A stretch of DNA of 64,000 nt from Pelomonas sp. Root1217 (lineage in GTDB: Bacteria > Pseudomonadota > Gammaproteobacteria > Burkholderiales > Burkholderiaceae_C), in the NCBI RefSeq assembly GCF_001425705.1, contig NZ_LMDC01000028.1, forward strand, positions 535,963 through 599,962, given 5' to 3'. This document shows, piece after piece, positions 24,293 to 33,170 of the stretch (positions are counted from its first letter, which is position 1; the number at the start of each line of letters is the position of its first letter). Made by a program: the position numbers and the translations under genes. The notes beneath the pieces are model-generated. The model saw nothing but the letters and a program-made list of their open reading frames with translations. It was not told the origin of the DNA and ran no database searches.

Positions 24293-25864
24293 GTGCAGGA
24301 ACTTGAACAAATCCTGATCATCTTCATCGCCGCCGTGGCACTGGCTGCCGCCGCGCGGCGTGCGGGCGCGCCCTACCCGGTGTTCCTGGCCATTGGCGGC
24401 GCGCTGCTGGCCCTGGTGCCGGGTGCACCCAGCCCCAGCCTGCCACCCGAGCTGGTGCTGGCTCTGTTCGTCGCTCCCGTCCTCGTCGATGCCGGTTACG
24501 ACGCCTCGCTACGAGATCTCAGGGACAACTGGGCGCCGTTGGTCAGCCTGGTGATCTTCGCCGTCTGCCTCACAACGGCCGCAGTGGCCATGGTGACCCA
24601 TGCGCTCGTGCCAGGCATGCCATGGGCCGCCGCGGTGGCACTGGGCGCCATCGTCGCACCGCCCGATGCTGTGGCGGCCACCGCGGTGCTGCGGCCGCTG
24701 CGCCCACCGCAGCGCATCCTGGGCATCCTCGAAGGTGAAAGCCTGCTCAACGACGCCAGTGCGCTGCTGATCTACCGCCTGGCCGTTGGCGCAGTTGCGG
24801 CGGGTGGCTTCTCGGTGCAGGCGGTGGCGCCAACTTTCCTGCTGGCCGTGCTGGGCAGCCTGATCGCCGGCCCCGCTTTAGGCTGGCTGGTGCAGCGCCT
24901 GTTCGAGCGCGTGCAGCACATTCCCACGGCCATCATCCTGCAGTTCATCGGCACCATCAGCGTGTGGCAGCTGGCGGAGCATGTGGGCCTGTCGGGTGTG
25001 CTGACCACCGTCTGCTTCGCCATGACGCTGGCGCGCACGGCACCGGCGCGCATCCCTGCGCGCGTGCGCATCCCCACCAATGCGGTCTGGGCCACGGTGG
25101 TGTTCGCGCTGAACATCTTTGCGTTCATCTTCATCGGCCTGCAGATCCGCCCGATCCTGATGGCGTTGGAGCCGTCGGCGCGAACGCAATACCTGCTGGT
25201 GGCCGCCGCCGTGCTGGTCACCGTCATCGTCGTGCGCGTCGCCTGGCACATGTCCTTCAATGCCGCCATCCGCTGGCGCGACCACCGCCACGGCTTCAAT
25301 CCGCCGCGGCCCATGCTGCGGCCCAGCGTGGGCAGCGGGCTGGTGATCTCCTGGGCGGGCATGCGCGGCGTCGTCACGCTCGCGGCGGCGCTGGCGCTGC
25401 CCGAAGGCTTTCCGGGGCGCGACCTGATCGTGCTGACGGCCTTCCTCGTGGTGCTGGGCACGCTGCTGATCCAGGGGCTGACACTGAAGCCTTTGCTGCG
25501 CGCGCTCAATCTGAAAGACGGCGACCCGGTGGCGCACGAAGAGCATGTCGCGCGCCAGCGCATGCTGGAGGCCGCCTTTGAGCAACTGCCCGCAGAGGGC
25601 TCCGCCGCCGTGAGCCTGGTTCGCAAGAACCTGAAGATGCACCTGGGCCGGCCGCTGCACGAAAGCGGCAGCCCGTTCGCTTCATTCGGCGCCGAGTACG
25701 ACGACCGCTACCGCGCCGCCCTGCAGGCGGCCCGGCAGGTGCTGCTGGCCATGCGCGACGCCGGCAGCATCGGCGATGACGCCTTCCACACATTGGAGAA
25801 CGACCTGGACTGGCTGGAGGTGTCGGACCCATTGCGGGCGGCGAATGCCGATGCAACGGAGTAG
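24293..25864 (+). CDS. CPA1-type Na+/H+ antiporter
   Basis: 523 residues from the GTG at 24293; the frame is open back to a GTG at 24182, but those 37 residues do not look conserved. About twelve membrane segments are visible. VAPPDAVAATAVLRPLRPPQRILGILEGESLLNDA carries the paired aspartates of the ion site and the conserved EGESLLND, typical of NhaP/NhaK carriers. WAGMRGVVTLAAALALP near residue 375 is the usual late motif. The C-terminal 100 residues are a charged cytoplasmic tail. It should exchange protons for Na+ or K+ at the inner membrane for pH and salt homeostasis. It stands alone. Start choice is uncertain. Confidence 0.87.
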   Translation: MQELEQILIIFIAAVALAAAARRAGAPYPVFLAIGGALLALVPGAPSPSLPPELVLALFVAPVLVDAGYDASLRDLRDNWAPLVSLVIFAVCLTTAAVAMVTHALVPGMPWAAAVALGAIVAPPDAVAATAVLRPLRPPQRILGILEGESLLNDASALLIYRLAVGAVAAGGFSVQAVAPTFLLAVLGSLIAGPALGWLVQRLFERVQHIPTAIILQFIGTISVWQLAEHVGLSGVLTTVCFAMTLARTAPARIPARVRIPTNAVWATVVFALNIFAFIFIGLQIRPILMALEPSARTQYLLVAAAVLVTVIVVRVAWHMSFNAAIRWRDHRHGFNPPRPMLRPSVGSGLVISWAGMRGVVTLAAALALPEGFPGRDLIVLTAFLVVLGTLLIQGLTLKPLLRALNLKDGDPVAHEEHVARQRMLEAAFEQLPAEGSAAVSLVRKNLKMHLGRPLHESGSPFASFGAEYDDRYRAALQAARQVLLAMRDAGSIGDDAFHTLENDLDWLEVSDPLRAANADATE

Positions 25865-26011
25865 ATGCGACGAAGTAGGGGGTGATCGATTGAGGATGCC
25901 GTCTTCAACGAACCTGGACTCGACCCGGCACCGCGGCGTAGGATGATTTTTCGCCTTGCCGGCCGTGCCGCGGCGACAAGTTCATTGTGTTTGGCTTTGA
26001 CGGAGAGTCAT

Positions 26012-26614
26012 ATGGGCTATCACTTGGAAGGTCGTCTGCTGGAGGTCTGCAACTGCAATGTGCTGTGTCCCTGCTGGATCGGCGAGGATCCTGACAACGG
26101 CACCTGCGACACCATCGTCGCCTGGCGCATCGACAAGGGTGTGATCGACGGGGTGGATGTCGGCGGCAACACCATTGCGGCCGTGGCCCATGTCCCGGGG
26201 AACATCCTCCAGGGCAACTGGACCGCCGCAATCTTTGTCGACGACCAGGCCTCGGCGGCGCAGGAGGCAGCCCTGCTCAAGGTCTACACGGGCCAGGCCG
26301 GCGGGCCGGTCGCCGATCTCGCCGCCCTCATTGGCACGGTGGTGTCGGTCGAGCGGGCGCCCATCAAGTTCACCGTGCAAGACGGCAAGGGCATCCTCGA
26401 GATCGGCACCAACTACTACGCCGAACTCGAGCCCTATCGCGGCGCGATGGGCGGCCTGACGACCTTGTCCGACACCGTGTTCTCGACCGTGCCGGGCGCG
26501 CCGGTGTTCGTCGGCAAGGCGCCGACCTACCGCTCCAAGAACCCGGCCCTGGGCATCGACCTCGATCTCAAGAACCACAACGCGCTACAGAGCACCTTCG
26601 TCTTCGACGCATGA
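26012..26614 (+). CDS. DUF1326-domain protein
   Basis: 200 residues from the ATG at 26012, preceded by CGGAGAG. The N-terminus carries the DUF1326 cysteine motif EVCNCNVLCPCWIGEDPDNGTCD (five cysteines), which suggests metal or redox binding. The rest is a compact beta-rich fold (VVSVERAPIKFTVQDGKGIL, APVFVGKAPTYRSKNPALGI). Genes of this family commonly neighbour DUF2182 membrane proteins, as here, but no biochemical role is established. Its stop overlaps by four bases the ATG of the 50-codon mini-ORF of the repeat element, which in turn overlaps the DUF2182 start. Confidence 0.85.
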   Translation: MGYHLEGRLLEVCNCNVLCPCWIGEDPDNGTCDTIVAWRIDKGVIDGVDVGGNTIAAVAHVPGNILQGNWTAAIFVDDQASAAQEAALLKVYTGQAGGPVADLAALIGTVVSVERAPIKFTVQDGKGILEIGTNYYAELEPYRGAMGGLTTLSDTVFSTVPGAPVFVGKAPTYRSKNPALGIDLDLKNHNALQSTFVFDA

Positions 26615-26765
26615 GCGCCGCGCCGGGCCGCCCCAAGCAAGCTCGCTCCCGCTTGGCGGGAGTGAGCCCGGACATGGGATGCCCTGTGGGCATCCCATGC
26701 CTGGCGAACGCCTGGCCGCGCTGTCGGCCAGGCAAGGCCGCAGGCCGAAGGGTGCACCATTGAGC
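26611..26765 (+). repeat. 155-base structured repeat element, copy 1, with coupled 50-codon mini-ORF
   Basis: Same length as copy 2 (57157-57311) and differs at about ten positions by eye. It contains three hairpins: CTCCCGC-TTG-GCGGGAG, ATGGGATGCCC-TGT-GGGCATCCCAT, and GCCTGGCC-8 bases-GGCCAGGC. An open frame runs from the ATG at 26611 (overlapping the DUF1326 stop) for 50 codons to the TGA at 26761-26763, which overlaps the TTG start of the DUF2182 gene. The ends are near-identical (ATGAGCGC and TTGAGCGC), as if a target had been duplicated. Most differences between the copies change the amino acid or fall in loops, so structure rather than peptide seems conserved. Confidence 0.85.
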
Positions 26766-27587
26766 GCTGCTGGCGGCGCCGTAGCGGCGGACCCGCCAGG
26801 CGGCGATTCCCGCCATCGCCGCGTGTTCCTCGTCGTGCTGAGCGCGCTGGCCGGGCTCGCCTGGCTGGCGCTGTGGGCTTGGTCGGGCAGCCCTTATGGG
26901 CGCTACCTCGACCACGGCGACTGGACGGCCTCGGGCCCGGCCGCCTTCGTCTGCCGGGCCATCCCGGGCGGCGACATCATCGTGCCCGCCCTGCTCTACA
27001 GCGCCGCCTGGATCCTGATGACCACGGCCATGATGCTGCCGACCACCCTGCCGCTGTTCAATGCCTTTGACCGGTTGACAGCACGCCGAGCGGACCACCG
27101 GCGGCTGCTGGTGCTGCTGGGCCTGGGCTATATAGCCGTGTGGGGCGGCTTCGGGCTGGCGGCCCATGTGCTGCACGCGGGGCTGCTGGCGCTCGTCAAC
27201 GGCGTGCCCCTGCTGGCCTGGCATGGCTGGCTGATCGGCACGTCCATCATCGCCCTGGCCGGGGCCTTCCAGTTCAGCAGCCTCAAGCACCGCTGCCTGG
27301 AGAAGTGCCGCACCCCCTTGAGCTTCGTCATGCAGCATTGGCGCGGCCACGCCGAGGCGCGGCACGCGTTCATGCTGGGCGCCCACCACGGCCTGTTCTG
27401 TGTCGGCTGCTGCTGGGCATTGATGCTGCTGATGTTTGCGCTCGGCACCGGCAGCCTCGGCTGGATGCTGTTGCTGGCCGCGGTGATGGCGGTTGAGAAG
27501 AACGTCCGCTGGGGCCACCGGCTGAGCACGCCGCTGGGCGTTGCGCTGCTGGGTTGGGCGGCGGTCCTGGTGGTGGCTCATGTCTGA
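26760..27587 (+). CDS. DUF2182-family membrane protein
   Basis: 275 residues from a TTG at 26760 (TTGA overlap with the mini-ORF stop). An upstream in-frame GTG at 26679 would start inside the repeat element and is less likely. It has about six membrane segments. The family marks are MTTAMMLPTTLPLFNAFDRL, FQFSSLKHRCLEKCRTPLSF and AHHGLFCVGCCWALMLLMFA, giving conserved His/Cys residues on helices. DUF2182 proteins are integral inner-membrane proteins, often paired with DUF1326; a metal-related role has been suggested but I know no proof. The next gene overlaps it by eight bases. Confidence 0.83.
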   Translation: MSAAGGAVAADPPGGDSRHRRVFLVVLSALAGLAWLALWAWSGSPYGRYLDHGDWTASGPAAFVCRAIPGGDIIVPALLYSAAWILMTTAMMLPTTLPLFNAFDRLTARRADHRRLLVLLGLGYIAVWGGFGLAAHVLHAGLLALVNGVPLLAWHGWLIGTSIIALAGAFQFSSLKHRCLEKCRTPLSFVMQHWRGHAEARHAFMLGAHHGLFCVGCCWALMLLMFALGTGSLGWMLLLAAVMAVEKNVRWGHRLSTPLGVALLGWAAVLVVAHV

Positions 27588-28446
27588 GGTGCGCGCCGGC
27601 CTGCCCTTGCTGAAGACGCTGGCCCTGACCACGGCGGCGATGCTGGCCTTCGCTGCGAATTCGCTGCTGTGCCGGCTCGCGCTGCGGCAGGATCTCATCG
27701 ATGCGGCCAGCTTCGGCAGCATCAGGCTGGCCGCCGGGGCGGTCACGCTCGCGGTCATCGTGCGGCTCAGGCCGGGCCAGGCTGCAGCCACCCATTCCGA
27801 CTGGCTTGCCGCGGCCATGCTGTTTGCCTATGTCGCTTTTTTCTCCTTCGCCTACCTCAGCCTGTCCGCGGGTACGGGCGCCTTGATCCTGTTCGGCGCG
27901 GTCCAGGTGACGATGTTCAGCGCCGGGCTGCGCGCGGGCGAGAGGTTCCGGCCCCTGGCCTGGTTCGGCCTCGCCCTGGCGGTCGCGGGGCTGGTCTATC
28001 TGGTGTCGCCCGGTGTGGCGGCGCCGCCCGTCCTGGGCGCGGCCATGATGGCGGCAGCGGGCATGGCCTGGGGCCTGTACTCGCTGCGCGGCCGCGGCGT
28101 GAGTGACCCGCTGGCGGCGACGGCAGGCAACTTCCTGCGCGCCACGCCACTCGCTCTGCTGGTGAGCCTGCTGTTCGCAACCCAGGCGCGCGCCAGCACC
28201 ACCGGTATCGCCCTGGCCGTCGCCTCGGGCGCCGTCACGTCCGGCATCGGCTATGTCATCTGGTACGCCGCGCTGCGCGGGCTGTCCGCGCTGCGGGCCG
28301 CGACCGTGCAGCTGTCGGTGCCGCTGATTGCCGCATTCGGCGGCGTGGCGCTGCTGTCGGAGGCCGTCACCCCGCGCCTGCTGGCGGCCTCGGCGGCCAT
28401 CCTGGGCGGCATTGCGCTGGTGCTGGCCAGCAGGTCGCGGCGCTGA
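27580..28446 (+). CDS. EamA/DMT-family transporter
   Basis: 288 residues with about ten hydrophobic helices in two EamA halves. The first runs TAAMLAFAANSLLCRLALRQ ... FAYLSLSAGTGALILFGAVQ. The second runs AAGMAWGLYSLRGRG ... YVIWYAALRGLSALRAATVQ ... PLIAAFGGVALLSEAVTPRL. The helix repeat and glycine/alanine-rich faces are typical drug/metabolite exporters. It probably exports amino acids or small metabolites at the inner membrane. It overlaps the DUF2182 gene by eight bases and ends the DUF1326-DUF2182 operon. The convergent hypothetical gene begins directly after its stop. The exported compound is unknown. Confidence 0.85.
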   Translation: MSEVRAGLPLLKTLALTTAAMLAFAANSLLCRLALRQDLIDAASFGSIRLAAGAVTLAVIVRLRPGQAAATHSDWLAAAMLFAYVAFFSFAYLSLSAGTGALILFGAVQVTMFSAGLRAGERFRPLAWFGLALAVAGLVYLVSPGVAAPPVLGAAMMAAAGMAWGLYSLRGRGVSDPLAATAGNFLRATPLALLVSLLFATQARASTTGIALAVASGAVTSGIGYVIWYAALRGLSALRAATVQLSVPLIAAFGGVALLSEAVTPRLLAASAAILGGIALVLASRSRR

Positions 28447-28962
28447 TCACGGGCAGCGCAGGAAAACGCCTTGCACCGTGCATGTGCCCCGCGGTCCGAC
28501 AAGCGTGGGGCCGACGCGCGTCAATGTCGAGCCGTCGCTGGCCAGGCAGGTCGCGGCATTGCACTGCGTCACGGTGACCGGCGCTTGTGGGCGCGGCAAG
28601 GCCACGGGCGGCGCGGTCGGCATCGGCGCCCGGGGCGCCAGCACCGCGGCCCGTGCGGGCGCGGTCGGCACCACCCAGCTGTGCTGCGAGGGCGGCGGCG
28701 ACGTGGTGAGCCCGCCAAGGCAGGCATCCCCCACGCGCTTGCGCAGTGGCTGCAGGCGCGCCGCCACCACGTGCTGGCGCTCTTGATCTGACAGGCTGGG
28801 CGATGAGGCGCCCGCGGCGGCGGCGATGGCCTCCTCTGCTCCGTCCAGCGCCTTCAGCGCGGTGCGGCAGGCCGCTGATCTGGGCAGTTCCTCGCCCCGG
28901 GCAGCGCCCACCATGCCGCAAAAGGTGGCGGCGATCAGGAGGACGGCGAAGCGTGCAGTCAT
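28447..28962 (-). CDS. small secreted hypothetical protein
   Basis: 171 residues. A signal peptide (MTARFAVLLIAATFCGMVGAARG) is followed by a short helical region (CRTALKALDGAEEAIAAAAG, ERQHVVAARLQPLRKRVGDA), a Pro/Ala-rich linker and a cysteine-bearing C-terminus (CNAATCLASDGSTLTRVGPT, ending FLRCP). The C-terminal pattern of paired cysteines around SDGS and VGP turns looks like a small disulfide-bonded beta module. I do not recognise the family. It is convergent with the EamA gene with no gap and lies 56 bases downstream of the ABC permease gene end. Confidence 0.7.
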   Translation of the reverse strand: MTARFAVLLIAATFCGMVGAARGEELPRSAACRTALKALDGAEEAIAAAAGASSPSLSDQERQHVVAARLQPLRKRVGDACLGGLTTSPPPSQHSWVVPTAPARAAVLAPRAPMPTAPPVALPRPQAPVTVTQCNAATCLASDGSTLTRVGPTLVGPRGTCTVQGVFLRCP

Positions 28963-29018
28963 GGCATATCAATCCTGCGTCATTCCTCGCGCGGGCGCTG
29001 TAGGCCTGGGCCGGCGGA

Positions 29019-30587
29019 TCAGGTCCGACGCAGCCGCGGCCAGGCCAGCAAGGCCGCCAGCCCCAGCCCGCCCGCCAGCGCATAACCGGCGACGCTGACG
29101 GCATTGGCCGCACCGTCCACACCCAGCAGGTCCAGCGCAGCCACGCCGGTCTTCTGCAGGTTGAGGTAGAGCGCAAACAGGAACAGCGCGAGAAAGGTGC
29201 GCGAGCCCTGCGTCAGCCGGCCCAGCAGCGTGGCGCCCGCGCTCAAGAAGAGCAGCCCGGCCACGCAGGCCAAGGCTTGCACCGTTGAGATCCGCAGCAG
29301 GGCCGGCAAGGCCAGCAGCAGTCCCAGTCCCAAGGCCGCCAGGGCCTGGCGCCAGCCGCGCTCCCACGCACCGCCCGGCACTGCGCTGGCCAGGGCCCAT
29401 GTGCCGCTCTGCAGGTCACGCGAACTCACGTCCGCCACGGCCATGCCCCAGGCGCACAGCGTCGCGGCCAGCAGCGCGGGCAGCACCTCCGTCGGCGCCA
29501 CCGCGCAGGCCACCGTGCCGCCCCCCATCACCAGGGCCAGCAGCGGCTGGCTGAGCAACACCAGGCTCACGTCCGCCAGCCAGCGGCCAGGCAGGCCCGG
29601 CAGGCGTGCGCTGGCGCGCAGCAGCAGGCGCAGGGCTAAGGTGAAAGGCCGCAGCAGCGGGCGCAGCAGCCATTGCAGCAACTGCACGACACGCCAGCGA
29701 CCGGCCGGGTTGCGCAGCTTCACGCGGTCGGGTGCATAGCGATGGAAGAACATCACGGCGGGCAGCAGAGGCAGCAAGGCCAGCGCCATCGAGCCCAGGC
29801 GCAGCGCGATCAGCTCGGTGCTCCACAGGCCCGCGGGCATGTGCAGCATGGGCAGCGTCGCGTCGAAGGGGCTGCCGCCCACGCTGATGTGATTGACGTC
29901 CATCAGCCGGCTCACACCCACCAGCAACGGCGACATGCCATTGATGTCAAAGACCTGCCAGCCGGTCAGCCGCACGGCGCCCTGCCCCAGCGTGGCCGGG
30001 ATGAAGGCGAACTGCACCATCCAGAAGACCCAGTAGAGCGCGTCACCCCGCTTGCCCATCAGCGGCGCCCAGGCGTCGGCCAGCACAGCGAGGCTGGCGC
30101 ACAGCATCAGGCCGGGCGCCAGCCCGAACACCAGCATCTGCAGATAGGGCAAGGGCTGCAACGGGCCTTCGCCACGCACGAGTTGCAACACCCAGACCGT
30201 CAGCATCAAGACGGTGCCCAGCGAAAGCAGGAAGCCGAAGGCGCCCAGCCAGCGCGTGCCCAGCAGCTGCGCGTTGCTGACCGGCGTGGCGGCCAGCACG
30301 GCAGCCGTGCCGCAGCGCAGGTCTTCCTGCGTGCGGCCGCGCGCCAGGTAGAAGCCGGCCATGCCGAACAGCAGCGACGCGATCAGGTTGGTGGCGAAAG
30401 CGAGCGCCTGGCTTTCATAGGCGATGCGCTGCTTGCCCACGACCATCATGGCCATGCCGCTTTTCGGGTCCAGCACCATGAGCCAGCTCACGGCCACCAC
30501 GGCCAGCAGGATGACGAGGCTGCTGAGCCGGCGGCTGCGCAGGCGCCATTCGTTCAGCACCAGGGTCTTGTACAGACTGGTGTTCAT
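29019..30587 (-). CDS. ABC-2-type exporter permease
   Basis: 522 residues with about twelve hydrophobic segments (for example SLVILLAVVAVSWLMVL, LIASLLFGMAGFYLARG, LALFLFALYLNL). The motif EDLRCGTAAVLAATPVSNAQL after the second helix resembles the amphipathic coupling region of ABC-2 permeases. It has no ATPase domain of its own. Its GTG/ATG start overlaps by four bases the ATPase gene upstream, so the two form an exporter. The length suggests two fused six-helix halves, so a single permease could make the whole channel with an ATPase dimer. Substrate unknown. Confidence 0.83.
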   Translation of the reverse strand: MNTSLYKTLVLNEWRLRSRRLSSLVILLAVVAVSWLMVLDPKSGMAMMVVGKQRIAYESQALAFATNLIASLLFGMAGFYLARGRTQEDLRCGTAAVLAATPVSNAQLLGTRWLGAFGFLLSLGTVLMLTVWVLQLVRGEGPLQPLPYLQMLVFGLAPGLMLCASLAVLADAWAPLMGKRGDALYWVFWMVQFAFIPATLGQGAVRLTGWQVFDINGMSPLLVGVSRLMDVNHISVGGSPFDATLPMLHMPAGLWSTELIALRLGSMALALLPLLPAVMFFHRYAPDRVKLRNPAGRWRVVQLLQWLLRPLLRPFTLALRLLLRASARLPGLPGRWLADVSLVLLSQPLLALVMGGGTVACAVAPTEVLPALLAATLCAWGMAVADVSSRDLQSGTWALASAVPGGAWERGWRQALAALGLGLLLALPALLRISTVQALACVAGLLFLSAGATLLGRLTQGSRTFLALFLFALYLNLQKTGVAALDLLGVDGAANAVSVAGYALAGGLGLAALLAWPRLRRT

Positions 30588-31450
30588 GCTGCCACCCGCG
30601 CATCGGCATAACGCTGGGCCATCAGCGCCTCTTCAAGGCTGGCGTTCGCGGGCTCGGCCTCGGCAAAGGGGCGCGACGGATGCGCCATGCGCACCTGAAT
30701 ACGGCTGCCCTGAGGCTGAGCCTGCAGCACCTGCACATGGCCCTTCAGCGCTTCGTAATCGGCAGGCGCGAGCTGGGCCGTCCAGACCTTGCCCACGGCG
30801 CGAGCGATCACGACTTCAGGGGTTTCGAAGGCGACAAGGCGGCCCTGACGCATGACGGCCAGGTGCGAGGCCATGTTCTCGACGTCCGACACGATGTGGG
30901 TCGACACGATGACCAGGCGCTTGCGCCCGAGGTCGCCCAGCAGGTGGCGAAAGCGCAGGCGCTCTTCGGGGTCGAGGCCGGCCGTGGGTTCGTCGACGAT
31001 GAGCACGTCGGGGTCGTTCAACAGGGCCTGCGCGATGCCCAGGCGCTGGCGCATGCCGCCCGAGAAGCCGATGGCCGGCCGATGGGCCTGCTCGTGCAGG
31101 TTCACGAGTTCAAGCAAATCGTGCAGCCGCTGCCGGTCGCGCACGCCCTTCAGCGCCGCGAAATACTGCAGGAACTCCAGTGCGGTCAGATGCGGGTAGA
31201 CCCCGAAGTCCTGCGGCAAATAACCCAGGCGCCGGCGCATCAATTCGGGCTTGGCGACGATGTCCTCACCGTCCAGCAGGATGCGCCCGCTGGTGGGCCG
31301 CGTGAGCGTGGCCAGCATCTGCATCAGCGTGCTCTTGCCCGCGCCGTTGTGGCCGATCAGGCCAACGACGCCGGGCTTCAATTCCAGCGACACACCGTCA
31401 ACGGCGTTGAGTTTTCCGAAGGTCTTGGAGACGTTTTGGATCTGCAGCAT
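30584..31450 (-). CDS. ABC transporter ATP-binding protein
   Basis: 288 residues. Walker A GHNGAGKST (about 34-42), Q-loop YLPQDFGVYPHLTALEFLQY, signature FSGGMRQRLGIAQALL (about 130-145), Walker B VLIVDEPTAGLDPEE and the switch histidine in VSTHIV are all intact. The C-terminal 80 residues form the extra domain seen in ABC-2 exporter ATPases. It drives the permease encoded immediately downstream. The ATG is preceded by GATGAGGAGCG. The control region upstream (31451-31570) is short and separates it from the potassium operon end on the same strand. Confidence 0.93.
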   Translation of the reverse strand: MLQIQNVSKTFGKLNAVDGVSLELKPGVVGLIGHNGAGKSTLMQMLATLTRPTSGRILLDGEDIVAKPELMRRRLGYLPQDFGVYPHLTALEFLQYFAALKGVRDRQRLHDLLELVNLHEQAHRPAIGFSGGMRQRLGIAQALLNDPDVLIVDEPTAGLDPEERLRFRHLLGDLGRKRLVIVSTHIVSDVENMASHLAVMRQGRLVAFETPEVVIARAVGKVWTAQLAPADYEALKGHVQVLQAQPQGSRIQVRMAHPSRPFAEAEPANASLEEALMAQRYADARVAA

Positions 31451-31570
31451 GGCCGCTCCTCATCTTGTGAATGAGCGCAGCCTAGGGATCCAGGGGGCAA
31501 CCTCCAACGCGCTTGCGACAGACCGCTCAGCGCGCGGTTCAGGCCGGCGAAAGCGTGGCCTGGGCCGACG

Positions 31571-32272
31571 TCACTCGACGACGCCGAACAGTGGCCCGAG
31601 CTCGCTCCAATGGTCGTTGCGCCCGAGCCGGGGCACGTAGAGGCTGGACACGGCGCCGTCGAGGTAGAGCGCGTCCTTGCATTGCAAATCGTCGCGGAAA
31701 AAGCTGGCGAACTCATGCAGCGTGACAGGCCGCTCGGTGATCACGAACAGGGATTGCGAACCCAGCACACAGACGCCATTGCGGATGTAGCGCGACGCCG
31801 AATTGGCGCTGAAGGCCGGGTGGATCTGGCCGTCCTTGAGCAGCAGAGGCCCGGATTGCGTAGCGAACAGGACGCCTTCGCGCAGCGCCGGGTAGTCCAC
31901 CGCATCCACGACCCGAGCGCCCTGCGCGGTCAGCAGGAAAACCCCGTTGGGCTTCAGAAAGAAGTTGCCTTCGCCGCTGGACAGATTGAGCGGCGCGATC
32001 TCGCGCCCGTCGATGACCAGCAGCCCGACGGGGCTCGCGTCCGCGTGGTACATGCCGGCGTTCATGCCAAAGGCCAGGGTCTTGCCCTGAGACTTCAGCC
32101 AGGCCGAGAGCTTGTCCAGCCGGCGCAGCGGCCGACCCTTGTCGTCGTGCCAGAACAGACGCAGCTGCTGCGTGGCGAGGTCCACACGCACGACGGTGAA
32201 GAGCCCTTCCCCTTCGGCGCGGGCCGCATGGCTGGCGAATGCCAGCACCAACGCCAACAGCACCCGCTTCAT
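31571..32272 (-). CDS. phosphodiester glycosidase (NAGPA/DUF2233) family protein, secreted
   Basis: 233 residues with a signal peptide ending near AARA (19). The core FGMNAGMYHADASPVGLLVIDG (about 68-89), NFFLKPNGVFLL and ATQSGPLLLKDGQIHPAF is typical of the phosphodiester-glycosidase domain found in bacterial YigE-like proteins and the mammalian uncovering enzyme. The late ALYLDGAVSSLYVPRL provides the conserved Asp-Gly. It probably acts in the periplasm on an N-acetylglucosamine or glycan phosphodiester. It is the last gene of the long operon starting with kdpF. Its ATG overlaps the DUF3820 stop by one base. Confidence 0.85.
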   Translation of the reverse strand: MKRVLLALVLAFASHAARAEGEGLFTVVRVDLATQQLRLFWHDDKGRPLRRLDKLSAWLKSQGKTLAFGMNAGMYHADASPVGLLVIDGREIAPLNLSSGEGNFFLKPNGVFLLTAQGARVVDAVDYPALREGVLFATQSGPLLLKDGQIHPAFSANSASRYIRNGVCVLGSQSLFVITERPVTLHEFASFFRDDLQCKDALYLDGAVSSLYVPRLGRNDHWSELGPLFGVVE

Positions 32273-32487
32273 CAGCCACGCCCCCGCAGCGGCTTGAGCA
32301 GGTCCCGCAGGTCGTTGTGATCCATCTCGTACATCAAGGCCAGCAGCCGTCCGATCTCGCCCTTGGGAAGGCCTTCGCGCGCAAACCAGCCCAAGTAGTT
32401 GCCCGACAAGTCCGCGATCAGCGTGCCCTTGTGCTTGCCAAAGGGCATCTCGGTCGTGACGAGCTTGAGAAGATCTTCCGGGTTCAT
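32272..32487 (-). CDS. DUF3820-family small protein
   Basis: 71 residues from the ATG at 32487; a longer frame overlaps kdpE too deeply. The family motif MPFGKHKGTLIADLSGNYLGWF (about 14-35) matches DUF3820 (putative quorum-sensing-regulated factor family), a small nuclease-accessory-like fold. There is no signal peptide. It overlaps kdpE by four bases (ATGA) upstream and the phosphodiester glycosidase by one base downstream, so it is translated as part of the kdp operon. Function unknown. Confidence 0.82.
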   Translation of the reverse strand: MNPEDLLKLVTTEMPFGKHKGTLIADLSGNYLGWFAREGLPKGEIGRLLALMYEMDHNDLRDLLKPLRGRG

Positions 32488-33170
32488 ATTTTCAAGCGGT
32501 AGCCCACGCCCGCTTCGGTCACCAGCCACTGCGGCCGGTTCGGATCGGCCTCCAGCTTCTTGCGCAGATTGGCCATGTGCACGCGCACGTAATGCACGTC
32601 CTCGGCATGGCCCGGGCCCCAGACCGCCTTGAGCAGGTGCTGGTGGGTCAACACCCGCCCGGGCGCCGTGGCCAACTCTTGCAGCAGCCGGTATTCGATG
32701 GGCGTCAGGTGCAGCTCTTCGCCGGCTTTGGTGACCGTGCGCAGCGCGCGGTCCATGGCGACGTCACCAAAGCGCAGCACCGGATCGGCGTCGTTGCCGC
32801 CGCCGCCGTGCCTGCGCAGTTGCACGCGCACACGGGCCAGCAGCTCGGCCACGCCGAAGGGCTTGACGAGGTAGTCGTCGGCACCGGCGTCCAGGGCCTG
32901 CACCTTGCGGTCCTCGCCCTCGCGGGCCGACAGCACCAGGACGGGCGCCTGCGACCAGCCGCGGAACTCGCGGATGAAGTCCAGGCCGTCGCCGTCGGGC
33001 AGGCCCAGGTCCAGCACAACCAACTCGGGTCGGCGCGTGGCCGAGTCGATCAACCCGCGTTGCAAAGTCACCGCCTCGAAGACCTCCAGGCCTTCGCTCT
33101 CCAGCGCCATGCGCACGAAACGGCGGATCTCTGGTTCGTCTTCGATCATCAACACGCGTGCAGCGCTCAC
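32484..33170 (-). CDS. kdpE: KdpE response regulator
   Basis: 228 residues of the OmpR class. The receiver domain has acidic residues at IEDEPEI, phospho-acceptor Asp54 in VVLDLGLPDGDGLDF and Lys in DDYLVKPFG. The C-terminal winged helix ends HMANLRKKLEADPNRPQWLVTEAGVGYRLKI. Paired with KdpD, it activates kdpFABC when potassium is scarce or osmotic stress is high. Its start overlaps kdpD by four bases. Tandem CATCAAG repeats 11 bases apart upstream of the operon (41414-41431) are a candidate binding site. Confidence 0.93.
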   Translation of the reverse strand: MSAARVLMIEDEPEIRRFVRMALESEGLEVFEAVTLQRGLIDSATRRPELVVLDLGLPDGDGLDFIREFRGWSQAPVLVLSAREGEDRKVQALDAGADDYLVKPFGVAELLARVRVQLRRHGGGGNDADPVLRFGDVAMDRALRTVTKAGEELHLTPIEYRLLQELATAPGRVLTHQHLLKAVWGPGHAEDVHYVRVHMANLRKKLEADPNRPQWLVTEAGVGYRLKI

